Part shown: piece by piece, positions 37,164-45,332 of the stretch
How the letters are laid out: the number at the start of each line of letters is the position of its first letter
How positions within the stretch are numbered: the stretch's first letter is position 1
Origin: Bacillus_BD sp963787345
GTDB lineage: Bacteria; Bacillota; Bacilli; Bacillales; Cytobacillaceae
Length of the DNA: 64,000 nt
Direction of reading: 5' to 3'
Assembly (NCBI GenBank): GCA_963787345.1
Contig: CAWBCW010000015.1
Span: forward strand, 22,713-86,712
The notes under the pieces: generated by a model
Database searches by the model: none
Told to the model about the DNA's origin: nothing
The model's input: only the letters and a program-made list of their open reading frames with translations
Position numbers and translations under genes: made by a program

Positions 37164-37183
37164 GAGGAATGAAATAGTCATGA

Positions 37184-37216
37184 CCTCTTCTTATCTTTGA
37201 TAGAAGAGGTTTTTTA
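37184..37216 (+). terminator. Riboswitch expression-platform terminator
   Basis: CCTCTTC, loop, GAAGAGG, then TTTTTT (37210-37216). It lies between the S-box aptamer and the ACT-domain gene. Confidence 0.92.
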
Positions 37217-37265
37217 TGTTTGTTATCTAAACAAAAAAAGTGAATGACTACAAGGGGATGATAAG

Positions 37266-37814
37266 ATGATCGATTTAACATATAGAGAAAGTCTATTAGA
37301 ATCAGAAGCATTAGTAGATGAAAAGAAAAATGGATCCGTCGTTGAAATTTCGAGCGACAATGATTTTTGCAGTATTTATGTCAGCAAGTACAGAATGAAT
37401 AAAGAAGTTGGGTTTGAAATAAAGTTGCTCGAGTTGCTTGAGGATTTTAATCTTTATTATAGGCATATACCAGATGGAGTTGATGCTCTTAACCTTGTTT
37501 TACATAAAGATCAATTACACCAGGATATCGAAAGTGAACTAATACAACGGATTAGTTCGGAACTTTCGGCAGATCAAGTGACGATTAAACGGAATCTTGC
37601 TTTAATTATGCTTATCGGAAGAGAGATGAATAATAATATCGACAGCATTTCCAGAGCAACAAAGGTTCTTGCAGAGGAAAAAATTAATATTGAAATGATA
37701 CATATGAATCAAGGCTCCTCTAGGATCAGTTTAGTATTAGGTATAAACGCCGATGATGAAAGAAAAGCGGTTGCCGCTCTTCTAGATGAGTTTTTTGTCA
37801 GCGTACCGGTTTGA
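37266..37814 (+). CDS. Aspartokinase-like ACT-domain protein lacking the kinase domain
   Basis: 182 residues resembling only the C-terminal regulatory half of monofunctional aspartokinases: SSDNDFCSIYVSKYRMNKEVGF, FNLYYRHIPDGVDALNLVL, and a second ACT unit ending INIEMIHMNQGSSRISLVLG. The kinase domain (KFGGTS start and beyond) is absent. AGGGGATGATAAG precedes the ATG. It is controlled by an S-box riboswitch, so it is linked to methionine/SAM supply. It could be a free regulatory subunit or an amino-acid sensor. It is intact, not a decayed fragment. Confidence 0.75.
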   Translation: MIDLTYRESLLESEALVDEKKNGSVVEISSDNDFCSIYVSKYRMNKEVGFEIKLLELLEDFNLYYRHIPDGVDALNLVLHKDQLHQDIESELIQRISSELSADQVTIKRNLALIMLIGREMNNNIDSISRATKVLAEEKINIEMIHMNQGSSRISLVLGINADDERKAVAALLDEFFVSVPV

Positions 37815-38008
37815 AAAGAAACACCGGGCCGGTTCTAATGTTTGAAAAATACCATAGAGACTATATTCTTCGTTAGTTATTTTATGATTCAAGCTCTGTT
37901 TCTCTAATAGCCAAAATCAAATGAGCTGAGCTTCATTTTCCCGAAAATTATAATTATATAGTATAATGTTAACAGTAATAGACATATCGTATTGGAGGAG
38001 AAACAACT

Positions 38009-38518
38009 TTGAAACTGCATAGTATTGAAATAAATGATTTTGATCTCGTTGACTTTTTAGACAAGTCCATTGAAAAGGGGCAAAACTTTCTTAATGTTCC
38101 TGCTTTCCTTGTTGAGGAGTTAGATGATATTGATTTTTATGAAGCTTTTAATATTTACGGACATGCTGATATTGAAGAAATGCTTCATGACCTAGTCAAT
38201 GGAAAATACCTATTCGTTAGTTTCAGTGATTGTGGGGTTCATCATCCAGATGTAGCCTGCATTGACGGTGCCACATATCAAATGATTAAAAAAAGTGAAG
38301 AAGAGGAATATTTTAATGAAGGAGCTCCTGAGGATTTTGTTTTTACAGAAAACCTTACCCTTGGTGAAGCCAGTTCCGTTGGATATATTATTACTTACTC
38401 GGACGGTAAAATCTCTCTTGAATCCGCTCAACTTTATATCGATGGCATTGAACTCAGAGACGATGTTGAAGTCTTTGAAATTCCGATGAAGAATTACTTG
38501 AAACAATTTTCAAAATAA
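38009..38518 (+). CDS. 169-residue protein of unknown function
   Basis: Acidic soluble protein, no recognised family. TTG start after GGAGGAG with eight bases. It has no membrane segment or cysteine motif beyond FSDCGVHHPDVACIDG, where a Cys-Gly-x-His-His cluster might bind metal. The C-terminal half has a pseudogene copy at about 42955-43172. Strong terminator follows. Confidence 0.7.
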   Translation: MKLHSIEINDFDLVDFLDKSIEKGQNFLNVPAFLVEELDDIDFYEAFNIYGHADIEEMLHDLVNGKYLFVSFSDCGVHHPDVACIDGATYQMIKKSEEEEYFNEGAPEDFVFTENLTLGEASSVGYIITYSDGKISLESAQLYIDGIELRDDVEVFEIPMKNYLKQFSK

Positions 38519-38544
38519 AGCATTTTAAAATCACAATCAAAGAA

Positions 38545-38579
38545 AGACTCTATTCTTATTTTCGAATAGAGTCTTTTTT
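38545..38579 (+). terminator. Terminator of the 169-residue gene
   Basis: AGACTCTATTC and GAATAGAGTCT form a perfect 11-bp stem followed by T6. Confidence 0.92.
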
Positions 38580-38769
38580 GTAGAAACAAGATGAATTTAC
38601 AACAAATACATTTAGAGTTTTTGTTGAGGTTACTGCCACTCCTGTAACTAAAGAGTCTGACCATAACCAGTTCCTACTTCCTCTATCTAAAGGAAATACG
38701 ACTTTTTTTCCTTAGCCTAATGGAATGACTTTTCTCTCTACATCATCTACATCATCTCCATCTTCTCTA

Positions 38770-39036
38770 TCATCTATGATTGGTTCCATAGCGTTCCCGA
38801 TCCATATCATAGTCATCATCCCTAAACATATTATTGTTTTCATTATCACGAGGATAATTGACAGGATCCGGGGTATTGTTTTGATCTTGAGTTCCATCGG
38901 TATCGTTTATCTCACCGTTTTCAATCACATTATTATCTTCCGGTGGCGGCGGATCTTGGTCATTATTGTTACAACCTACAAGGAACACGATAGATAAAAC
39001 TGTACTAGAAACAATAAGAAACCATTTTTTAATCAT
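38770..39036 (-). CDS. Small acidic lipoprotein
   Basis: 88 residues: signal peptide KKWFLIVSSTVLSIVFLVGC with lipobox LVGC, then an Asp/Asn/Pro-rich low-complexity chain (NNNDQDPPPPEDNN and following). Likely anchored on the outer face of the membrane; function unknown. No clear ribosome site upstream of the ATG. The right end of the TnpB element lies about 35 bp upstream, so the insertion may have cut off its promoter. An alternative frame beyond the stop (DDREDGDDVDD) suggests a lost longer C-terminus. Confidence 0.65.
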   Translation of the reverse strand: MIKKWFLIVSSTVLSIVFLVGCNNNDQDPPPPEDNNVIENGEINDTDGTQDQNNTPDPVNYPRDNENNNMFRDDDYDMDRERYGTNHR

Positions 39037-39068
39037 AATCGATCTGCTACTAAAAACATAGACAAATA

Positions 39069-39205
39069 TACCCATTCGTCTACGCTAGACACTTTCTTGC
39101 TTCTACGTGTCCTGTCTCGCCAAAAGCTCGCTACTACAGTTGGTATAACACTCCACAAGCGTAAATTCGGATGTAGCCCACCCTACATATATACAGACTA
39201 GTTAG
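39069..39205 (-). ncRNA. Putative omega-RNA region / right end of the TnpB element
   Basis: In IS200/IS605 elements the guide RNA overlaps the tnpB 3' end and finishes in a hairpin at the right end. Here the minus strand after tnpB carries GGGTGGGCTACATCC and, near the end, hairpin GTCTA-GCG-TAGAC (39078-39090) followed by GAATGGG. Sequence beyond about 39070 would be the guide. Boundaries are inferred. Confidence 0.45.
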
Positions 39206-40356
39206 GTTAATACTGTATATTCAGCTGCATGTTTTAGATTTAAACTCGCATTAAAGTCTCGATCTATCTCTGCATCACAGCTATTACATTTAAATATTCG
39301 CTCCGACAAGCTTAGTTTAACTTTCTTATGGCCGCAGCAAGAACATAACTTGGAAGACGGATAGAAGCGATCTACTTGTCTTAGTTCAATGCCGTACTGC
39401 TTACATTTAGCTCTGAGCCATTCTTTAAAGTAATAAAAATTCTGCCCGGCCACTGCTTTTGATAGATGTCGATTTTTTAACATGCCTTTTACGTTTAAAT
39501 CTTCGATTGTGATAGATGTTGGCTTGGTTTTCACCAACTGATTCACCACAGATCGAACATATTCATGTCGGATATTGGCTAGTCTAGCGTGCATTTTTTG
39601 AACTTTTATAAGTTGCTTTTGCCTGTTTTTAGCGCAGAACTCACCTCTCTTTCGATTTTTATATTGTTCATAACTACGACTTAACTTGCGTTGTTGTCGT
39701 TTTAATTTCTTTTCTAATTTCATTACCTTTTGTGTCTTATTGACATTTTCAAAGGATTTGTGATGACTGCACACAGCAAAGTCTTTAATTCCTAGATCAA
39801 TGCCAATTCCATCATGTGTGTTAATCTGCATATTATCTTTTGTTTCAACCTCACATAAAACAGAAATGTAATATCGATCGGCTTTTTGGGATACTGTACA
39901 ACTAGTTACTTTTACATTTAAGGGAATGTAGCCATATTCTTTTAATTGAACCCACCCAAGTGTTGGAATTTTGATTCGATGACGTTGTACTAACAAGTCT
40001 GTCTTGTTATTCTTCGGAAAATAAGCCTTCACATCCTGATTTTTCTTCTTTTTGAATTTTGGAAACTTCGCCAAACCTTTGAAGAAATTCTTAAAAGCTC
40101 GATCTCCATTCATGATAGACTGTTTAACTGCTTTACTTGATACATCTTTTATCCAAAAATCTGTTTTTTTTGTATGGATATTATTCAACCATTTGGAAAA
40201 ACCATAGCCAGACATGTGTTTTTTTGTCTTTTCATAATGTTCTTGCGCAGTAGATAGATATAAATTATACACATAACGGCAAACACCTATTGTCTGATGA
40301 ACCTTTTCACGTTGTTGATCACTTAATAGAATTTCTGTTTTAAATGCTTTCTTCAT
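39202..40356 (-). CDS. tnpB: TnpB RNA-guided nuclease (IS200/IS605 family)
   Basis: Transposon-encoded omega-RNA-guided DNA nuclease, ancestor-type of Cas12. 384 residues. RuvC residues are present: Asp in GIGIDLGIKDF (about 187), Glu in ITIEDLNVKG (about 285) and Asp in EIDRDFNASLNL (about 367). The zinc ribbon is CSCC...CNSC between the last two. So it should be active, unlike nuclease-dead TldR proteins. GGGAGG precedes the chosen ATG (MKKAFKTEIL). No TnpA is present nearby; a divergent RHH gene lies 72 bp upstream. Confidence 0.92.
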   Translation of the reverse strand: MKKAFKTEILLSDQQREKVHQTIGVCRYVYNLYLSTAQEHYEKTKKHMSGYGFSKWLNNIHTKKTDFWIKDVSSKAVKQSIMNGDRAFKNFFKGLAKFPKFKKKKNQDVKAYFPKNNKTDLLVQRHRIKIPTLGWVQLKEYGYIPLNVKVTSCTVSQKADRYYISVLCEVETKDNMQINTHDGIGIDLGIKDFAVCSHHKSFENVNKTQKVMKLEKKLKRQQRKLSRSYEQYKNRKRGEFCAKNRQKQLIKVQKMHARLANIRHEYVRSVVNQLVKTKPTSITIEDLNVKGMLKNRHLSKAVAGQNFYYFKEWLRAKCKQYGIELRQVDRFYPSSKLCSCCGHKKVKLSLSERIFKCNSCDAEIDRDFNASLNLKHAAEYTVLT

Positions 40357-40390
40357 CTTGTTCACCTCCCGCTCCCTCTTTATATTGTAC

Positions 40391-40400
40391 GTTATATAAC
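40391..40400. promoter_or_regulatory. Palindrome in the tnpB/RHH divergent promoter region
   Basis: GTTATATAAC, a perfect 10-bp palindrome, midway between the tnpB and RHH ribosome sites. A plausible operator for the RHH protein; inference only. Confidence 0.35.
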
Positions 40401-40428
40401 TGTATAATTAAAGGGAGGAGGGATAAAA

Positions 40429-40572
40429 TTGTCAGAAAAGGGAATCCGGATTGATATGCGCTTACCAGAATCCATCATCAAAAAAACTAAACAATATCAA
40501 GAAGAAGAAGGAATTACTACTCGAACAGCAACGATACTAGAATTAATACGTAAGGGCTTAGACAAACGTTAA
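40429..40572 (+). CDS. Ribbon-helix-helix (CopG/Arc-like) small protein
   Basis: 47 residues: IRIDMRLPESIIKKTKQY is the beta strand plus first helix, and TRTATILELIRKGLDK the second helix of an RHH fold. TTG start after GGGAGGAGGG. Divergent from tnpB with a palindrome between them and its own terminator. Likely a DNA-binding repressor of itself and tnpB, or an orphan antitoxin; no toxin gene is seen next to it. Confidence 0.72.
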   Translation: MSEKGIRIDMRLPESIIKKTKQYQEEEGITTRTATILELIRKGLDKR

Positions 40573-40591
40573 AGTGCGTTTGTCTATTTTT
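40559..40591 (+). terminator. Terminator of the RHH gene
   Basis: TAGACAAACG pairs with CGTTTGTCTA and runs into TTTTT. It overlaps the last codons of the gene. Confidence 0.85.
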
Positions 40592-40779
40592 ACATACATT
40601 TGACTCCATTTTTAATTATTGTCGACAGCTCCTTCATGATTTTGTCCCATGCTTCTTTCGTTAACGAACCAAAGCAAAAAGTTTCTAAGCGTGCTTGAGC
40701 TTTTTTATCCAACATTGGTTTGTTTCACTTTTATCATCACGGTCATGCCATCTTTCAAAGTTTATAAAGCCTCCAACTA

Positions 40780-41043
40780 TCAACTATTTTTTACGATTGT
40801 TTTAAAATTATGTATGTATTGGATACGATACCAACTTCCCATTGCTGCTAAATTGATTAAATTATCAGTAAATGCAGGAACAAAAGCTAATTTAACACCG
40901 CTAGGAGCTACAAATCCTCTTGCAATTGTAATAGATTTAATCGCTGGAATTTCTGTATTTCCTCTTTCACTTATTACGCCTACAATTGTACCTGCAACTG
41001 AATTCGGATTTGACTTTGAAGATACTTTTAGTACATTTTCCAT
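40780..41043 (-). pseudogene. Eroded SpoVS paralogue
   Basis: Starts MENVLKVSSKSNPNSVAG, close to the intact spoVS at 44718-44990. An in-frame deletion removes the GAGALNQA core (EIPAIKSITIARG here), and after PAFTDNLIN the sequence turns into unrelated residues. Upstream DNA (41044-41135) matches that of the intact copy. Still an open frame but probably non-functional. Confidence 0.75.
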
Positions 41044-41237
41044 ATAAATTTCCCCTTCATTATTTAATCGCTTAATATGATCGCTGGAAAGAATGTAGTA
41101 ACGTATCTTTAATAATATTCAAGTTCAAATCATACAAAGCATTACAGCCCCATCTATTAATTAATTTAGATAAAATAAATTTAAGTGTATACATTCTTAC
41201 AGGATCATTCGTTGTATAAGTATAGGGAGGAAAAAGG

Positions 41238-41729
41238 ATGAAAAAAGAAGATGCACTGGCCTCCTATCTTATTAAGTTAGGAGAGGAAGTGCTCCAGCTG
41301 TTACTAGCGAAAGGAGCAAAAAAGGAAGATGCGGAAGATATCATTCAAAATACCTTTTACAAAGTTTATTTATTGTTAGATAACCTAACGGAGAGCAATA
41401 TACGCCCGTGGTTTTTTAGAGTATCACTCAATGAGTATATTGATTTGAAAAGGAAAAAGGATCAGCAAAATATTCACTTAACCCAAGAAATTTATTCAAA
41501 GCTTCAACACACAGACCGTGAATTTGAAAAGATTTTAAATAAGGATGAGATTTTCCATTTATTAAAAGACATCAAAAAAGAATACAAGGAACTTTTCTTT
41601 TTAAAGTATTACTACGATTTTTCATATGAAGAAATTGCGACTATTTTGGACATTGGAGTAAACAGCGTAAAACAAAAGCTATATCGTGCCCGCAAATCTA
41701 TTCACTCAAAAATAGGAGGAAAACGTTAA
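41238..41729 (+). CDS. ECF-type RNA polymerase sigma factor
   Basis: 163 residues with region 2 (AEDIIQNTFYKVYLLLDNL, WFFRVSLNEYIDLKRKK) and region 4 (LFFLKYYYDFSYEEIATILDIGVNSVKQKLYRARK). Redirects RNA polymerase to stress promoters. GGGAGG precedes the ATG. Its stop overlaps the start of the membrane anti-sigma gene (TAATGG), the usual arrangement. No convincing autoregulatory promoter was found upstream. Stimulus unknown; envelope stress is typical of such pairs. Confidence 0.93.
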   Translation: MKKEDALASYLIKLGEEVLQLLLAKGAKKEDAEDIIQNTFYKVYLLLDNLTESNIRPWFFRVSLNEYIDLKRKKDQQNIHLTQEIYSKLQHTDREFEKILNKDEIFHLLKDIKKEYKELFFLKYYYDFSYEEIATILDIGVNSVKQKLYRARKSIHSKIGGKR

Positions 41730-42640
41730 TGGATACCTCATTAAAAGATGCTTTAAAAAAAGCTAAACGAAAACAAATACTAAAAATCATTCTAATTTCA
41801 ATACTTGTTGTACTTATTCTATTACCGATTCTATATAAAACAGGCAATTATTTTGCAGCAAAAAGTTCTACAAGACTTCACGAACAGCTCTTTTTACATA
41901 ATGCCATTGCCGAACCTAATATTCAAATTGACTCTCAAGTAACGAGTAATTCCTCTATGTTTGGCGGAAACATCATTACGAATCGTTCTAAAAATGTTAA
42001 TGGTTATTTAGTTCAATGGAGTACACTCACAAGTTCGTATGATTGGCTTCGGGTTCAAGTTGATTACAATGAGTTAGTACCAGGATTTTATTGGTCTGAC
42101 ACAGAATTCTATGAGTATGACAAACAAACCAAAAATAAAGTTGCGACATTTTATCATCCAGCCATTCAAGAGTATCATGACGGTGTACAGAATGAACTAG
42201 GGGAACTTTCACAAATGGAAAATCATGTGGCGGAAGTTGCAATTTCCTTCGATCAGCCTTATACACTACAAGAAATTCAAACAAAAATCCCTGATAACTT
42301 AAACATCGTATGGTTGTATATGGCATCCCCAATGGCAGATGAGAGCAAAGGACCTTCTGGTGTATCGATTTACGGATTTGATCCATCTGATTCACCTAAA
42401 GAGGCATACAGCAGCTTTATTGATCAACTTAAACGATATGACCCTAATGGGCATAACGAGACCATTCAGGAATTTTTAGATACAAATAAAAATAAACCAT
42501 TTAATGAGGTAAAAATTTTAGGAGTTATGCTCACTGGTCAAGCTCAAAATTTTAAAGCCTTAGAAAACCAAGATTTTATTCGCGGTGCTTCTGTAGGAGT
42601 TACTGTCCAAATGCTCCCGTATATTAAACCTGAGAAATAA
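41729..42640 (+). CDS. Membrane anti-sigma factor (Sigma_reg_N/C type)
   Basis: 303 residues. A short cytoplasmic start (SLKDALKKAKRKQ), one membrane helix (ILKIILISILVVLILLPILY) and a large outer domain ending VKILGVMLTGQAQNF and VGVTVQMLP, as in the sigma factor regulator N- and C-terminal domain family. Presumed to hold the ECF sigma factor at the membrane until a signal arrives. Coupled to the sigma gene by start/stop overlap. Confidence 0.85.
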   Translation: MDTSLKDALKKAKRKQILKIILISILVVLILLPILYKTGNYFAAKSSTRLHEQLFLHNAIAEPNIQIDSQVTSNSSMFGGNIITNRSKNVNGYLVQWSTLTSSYDWLRVQVDYNELVPGFYWSDTEFYEYDKQTKNKVATFYHPAIQEYHDGVQNELGELSQMENHVAEVAISFDQPYTLQEIQTKIPDNLNIVWLYMASPMADESKGPSGVSIYGFDPSDSPKEAYSSFIDQLKRYDPNGHNETIQEFLDTNKNKPFNEVKILGVMLTGQAQNFKALENQDFIRGASVGVTVQMLPYIKPEK

Positions 42641-42712
42641 CGAATAAATACCTCGTATTTTAGAGATAATAATAATTATTTTAAAGTCCGTTTGAAAAGA
42701 GAGGTTGTAGGG

Positions 42713-43172
42713 ATGGAGAGGAACCTAAAGGAAGTCTTAGATACTCAAGAGTTTAATCAATTTATCTCATTGCTTAAGAAATAGCCCCCTATCAATTGAA
42801 AGCGGCTCAAACAAATGCCTATATTGACATTCTAAAAAAGGAAGAGTTGCTAGCTTTTCAACAACTTCAAAAGCAGCTAAAACCCTATTATGATAAGTTA
42901 GATAAAGCTTGGTTTCTCTAATTTTTTCATCCGTTTGAATATGTAAAAGGTCAAGAAGAGAAATATTTTGATGAAGGAGCTCCTGAGGATTTTGTTTTTA
43001 CAGAAAACCTGATTCTCGGTGAAGCCAGTTCTATTGGATCTATCCTTACTTACTCAAACGGTGAAATTTCAATTGAATCCGCTCAACTTTATATCCGATG
43101 GCATTGAACTCAAGGACGATGTTGAATTTTTTTGGATTCCGATGAAGAATTACTTCAAACGATTTTTAAAAT
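42713..43172 (+). pseudogene. Chimeric pseudogene ending in a copy of the 38009 gene
   Basis: A ribosome site and MERNLKEVLDTQEF start are followed by a stop. Other frames give AYIDILKKEELLAFQQLQKQ, then EEKYFDEGAPEDFVFTENL and GEASSIGSILTYSNGEIS, the C-terminal half of the 169-residue protein at 38009-38518, with frame changes. So a different N-terminal segment is joined to the duplicated end. Not functional. Confidence 0.7.
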
Positions 43173-43176
43173 AATA

Positions 43177-43216
43177 CATGAAAAAAGAAACGTCAAATGA
43201 CGTTTCTTTTTTCATC
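43177..43216. terminator. Bidirectional terminator
   Basis: AAAAAAGAAACGTCA pairs perfectly with TGACGTTTCTTTTTT around two bases, with T-runs on both strands. Serves the pseudogene and the convergent gene. Confidence 0.88.
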
Positions 43217-43501
43217 TTATTGATTATTCTTTATTTCATGGTAAAGAGCAACAATAATATCAATGTTATTATCAATAAAATTTAGGCGTTCTCTTGAAAC
43301 CTCTGACCACTCACTAGATAGATGACTAGCCGATAGGATATGTCTAAGACTAAATGTATAGGTGTGATGCAATTCTGATATCAGATAACTCACACCAGCA
43401 TATTTCTCCTTACCGACAATGTTTTCGACATCCTTCTTCAGCCAATCTGGTGCCGCTTTAACGGCTTCCTTTAACAGTACTTCATATTCTGCAGTATTCA
43501 C
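43217..43501 (-). CDS. 94-residue protein of unknown function
   Basis: GTG start after AAAGGAG and seven bases: MNTAEYEVLLKEAVKAAPDW, then a mostly helical chain with no membrane segment or cysteines. No family recognised. It ends directly at a terminator. Confidence 0.6.
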   Translation of the reverse strand: MNTAEYEVLLKEAVKAAPDWLKKDVENIVGKEKYAGVSYLISELHHTYTFSLRHILSASHLSSEWSEVSRERLNFIDNNIDIIVALYHEIKNNQ

Positions 43502-43696
43502 TTTTTTTCTCCTTTCATCATTGAAAGTATCCTTTTTCTTTCCGAGGTTCATTGTGCTTTTATCATACATCATTATTTCACAAAAGCAATTTTTTCAAAC
43601 TTAAGGTTATGTTAAATATCGGCTCTGTCGCAACAAAATATAGGTCATCCAAACATAAATCACTAGAAGCAACAAGTCTTTTTAAAAGTGCCTAAA

Positions 43697-43750
43697 TAAA
43701 AAGATCGGCCCTTCGAATGATTTCAATGAAAACCATTCGAAGGGCCGACC
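43697..43750 (-). terminator. Terminator of rnpB-SRP unit B
   Basis: Same stem as unit A (TCGGCCCTTCGAATG arm) with one arm base changed at the foot and an altered loop; minus-strand TTTTT follows. Confidence 0.9.
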
Positions 43751-43763
43751 GATTGTATGTAAA

Positions 43764-44031
43764 CCGTGCATCCTATTCTCGACAGGAACATCCAAGCGTT
43801 ACTTACAAACGTGAACTCGAACGAGGCTGCCCCACGGCACATGGAAAAGTCTACTTATGGCTGCTTCCTTCCGGATCTGACCAGATTCATAGGTTTCCAT
43901 TGCGCAGGACCCCATTGTCAACGTTCACTTTTGTAAGGCAGGCCTTACATGTTCAAGCCTCAAATAGGCATTCAATCCCGCTGTAGCGGATTGCGGGTAA
44001 CAGGGCACCGCTAACTCCCCATTTAGCACGG
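43764..44031 (-). ncRNA. scr: SRP RNA (large Bacillus type), copy B
   Basis: Same length (268 nt) and conserved S-domain as copy A. Changes are few. CAATC-GGTTG in copy A becomes CAATC-GATTG here, replacing a G-U with an A-U pair, and loop positions differ. Both therefore look structurally sound. It lies 58 bp downstream of rnpB copy B, with the same intervening hairpin. Confidence 0.93.
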
Positions 44032-44089
44032 TATGTATATGAAAAACATACCTTATGTTATTTATTATATATAACGATGTAGATGATTC

Positions 44090-44487
44090 GGCTCATGAAA
44101 TGGCTGTAAGCCAGGTTCTGTTCCTGTGTGCTCAAACGATGCCAATCTCGCACAAACAGGTGTAGTCATATAACTATCGATCAATTTGACCGATCCATCC
44201 CTTCGGTTCACTTCCCACAGGATGGTGCCCCTACCAAAGTTTGGGTTGCTCGCTCGTGGCGTTTACCTCGTTCCATTTCTTCCGTTTCCAGAAGAACTCC
44301 GTTACTGTGGCACTTTCAGGATACTTTCAGCATATCCATAAGGACTTAGCTGATTTCTCCGCCGTCAGAGATAATCTCTGCCCACCTTTACAGATGGCAC
44401 GAACACTCCGGGCATCTCAGCACCGGGCGAGCCTGGACTTTCCTCAACTCATGTTCACATGAGCTGCGACTACTCACCATTTCATGT
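44090..44487 (-). ncRNA. rnpB: RNase P RNA (type B), copy B
   Basis: Nearly identical to copy A over about 398 nt. Differences sit mostly in loops or extend stems (CTCATG-TGAA-CATGAG here against CTCTT-GAAA-ATGAG). One change is next to the universal GGTAAAC: ACCCC in copy A, ACGCC here. All conserved blocks are present. Upstream DNA shared with copy A reaches about 44580, so the promoter was copied too. Confidence 0.93.
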
Positions 44488-44659
44488 TTGTTTCGTTCAT
44501 CACTACATGAGTAACTATAACATACATTTGCTTTAAACTGCACTAGTAGAAAGATTCCAGTTATGGTAGGGATTTACCTAAGCAGAACGACTTAATCGAA
44601 TATTTTATAACAATGAATTGAAAGTATTGGATATATCCTTACTTAAAACGTTTTTAAAA

Positions 44660-44708
44660 TAAAAAAATTGAGACAAGGAGGCAAGTTTCATCCCCTTCTC
44701 CTTGTCCC
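44660..44708 (-). terminator. Terminator of spoVS
   Basis: GAGACAAGGAG pairs with CTCCTTGTCCC (one wobble); the minus strand continues TTTTTTT. Confidence 0.82.
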
Positions 44709-44717
44709 ATTATTCAT

Positions 44718-44990
44718 CTATCTTCTTTTTCTAGAACCTACAATTAATTTAATTGCTGTTCTATTTTCATTGTTGATTAAAACTTCAGTAAATGCAGGAA
44801 CAAAAACTAGATTCACACCGCTAGGAGCTACAAATCCTCTTGCAATCGCAATGGCTTTAATCGCTTGATTTAAAGCACCAGCACCAATCACTTGAATTTC
44901 TGTATTTCCTCTTTCACTTATTACGCCTGCAATTGCACCTGCAACTGAATTCGGATTTGACTTTGAAGATACTTTTAGTATATTTTCCAT
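44718..44990 (-). CDS. spoVS: Stage V sporulation protein S (SpoVS) paralogue
   Basis: 90-residue Alba-like protein of the SpoVS family: MENILKVSSKSNPNSVAG, IQVIGAGALNQAIKAIAIARG, VAPSGVNLVFVPAF, RTAIKLIV. Needed for spore assembly in B. subtilis, where spoVS lies elsewhere; with residues such as VINNENRT it looks like a divergent extra copy. GGAGGGG precedes the ATG. An eroded duplicate lies at 40780-41043. Confidence 0.92.
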   Translation of the reverse strand: MENILKVSSKSNPNSVAGAIAGVISERGNTEIQVIGAGALNQAIKAIAIARGFVAPSGVNLVFVPAFTEVLINNENRTAIKLIVGSRKRR

Positions 44991-45332
44991 ATAAATTTCC
45001 CCTCCGTTATTTAATCGCTTGATATGATCGCTGGAAAGAATGTAGTAACGTATCTTTAATAATATTCAAAATCAAATCAAACAGAACTACTGAACTTATT
45101 CCCTTAATACTTTTTCTGTTATCCTGCATCTGTGCTGGAATAAAAATTAAACATCTATTGTTAAGGAATGCACCGGGTTGTTTAATAATAAAAATGACGC
45201 TTATTAAACAATCGCCGCCTGCGTTAGTTTTAATTTGCAGGTAGTTTTTTGATTTTAAATTGTAAAGCGTTCTTCCATTTTCACATCTGTCTATTTTAAG
45301 CATTTTTACAATAAAGACTTTCACAAAACGAT
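44991..45332. other. Leader of spoVS and gap
   Basis: Bases 44991-45080 match the leader of the eroded copy (41044-41135). An inverted repeat GGTTGTTTAATAA / TTATTAAACAATC lies at about 45178-45212, without a T-run. No supported gene. Confidence 0.45.

Noticed and set aside
40559..40593. Terminal inverted repeats of the TnpB element (TTTGTCTAT at both ends)
   Set aside because: The right-hand motif is the arm of the RHH terminator, so the similarity is probably chance.
40592..40715. A 41-codon minus-strand frame (MLDKKAQARLETFCFGSLTK...)
   Set aside because: Codon pattern looks gene-like, but there is no ribosome site, it overlaps the RHH terminator, and it matches no family; perhaps a remnant.
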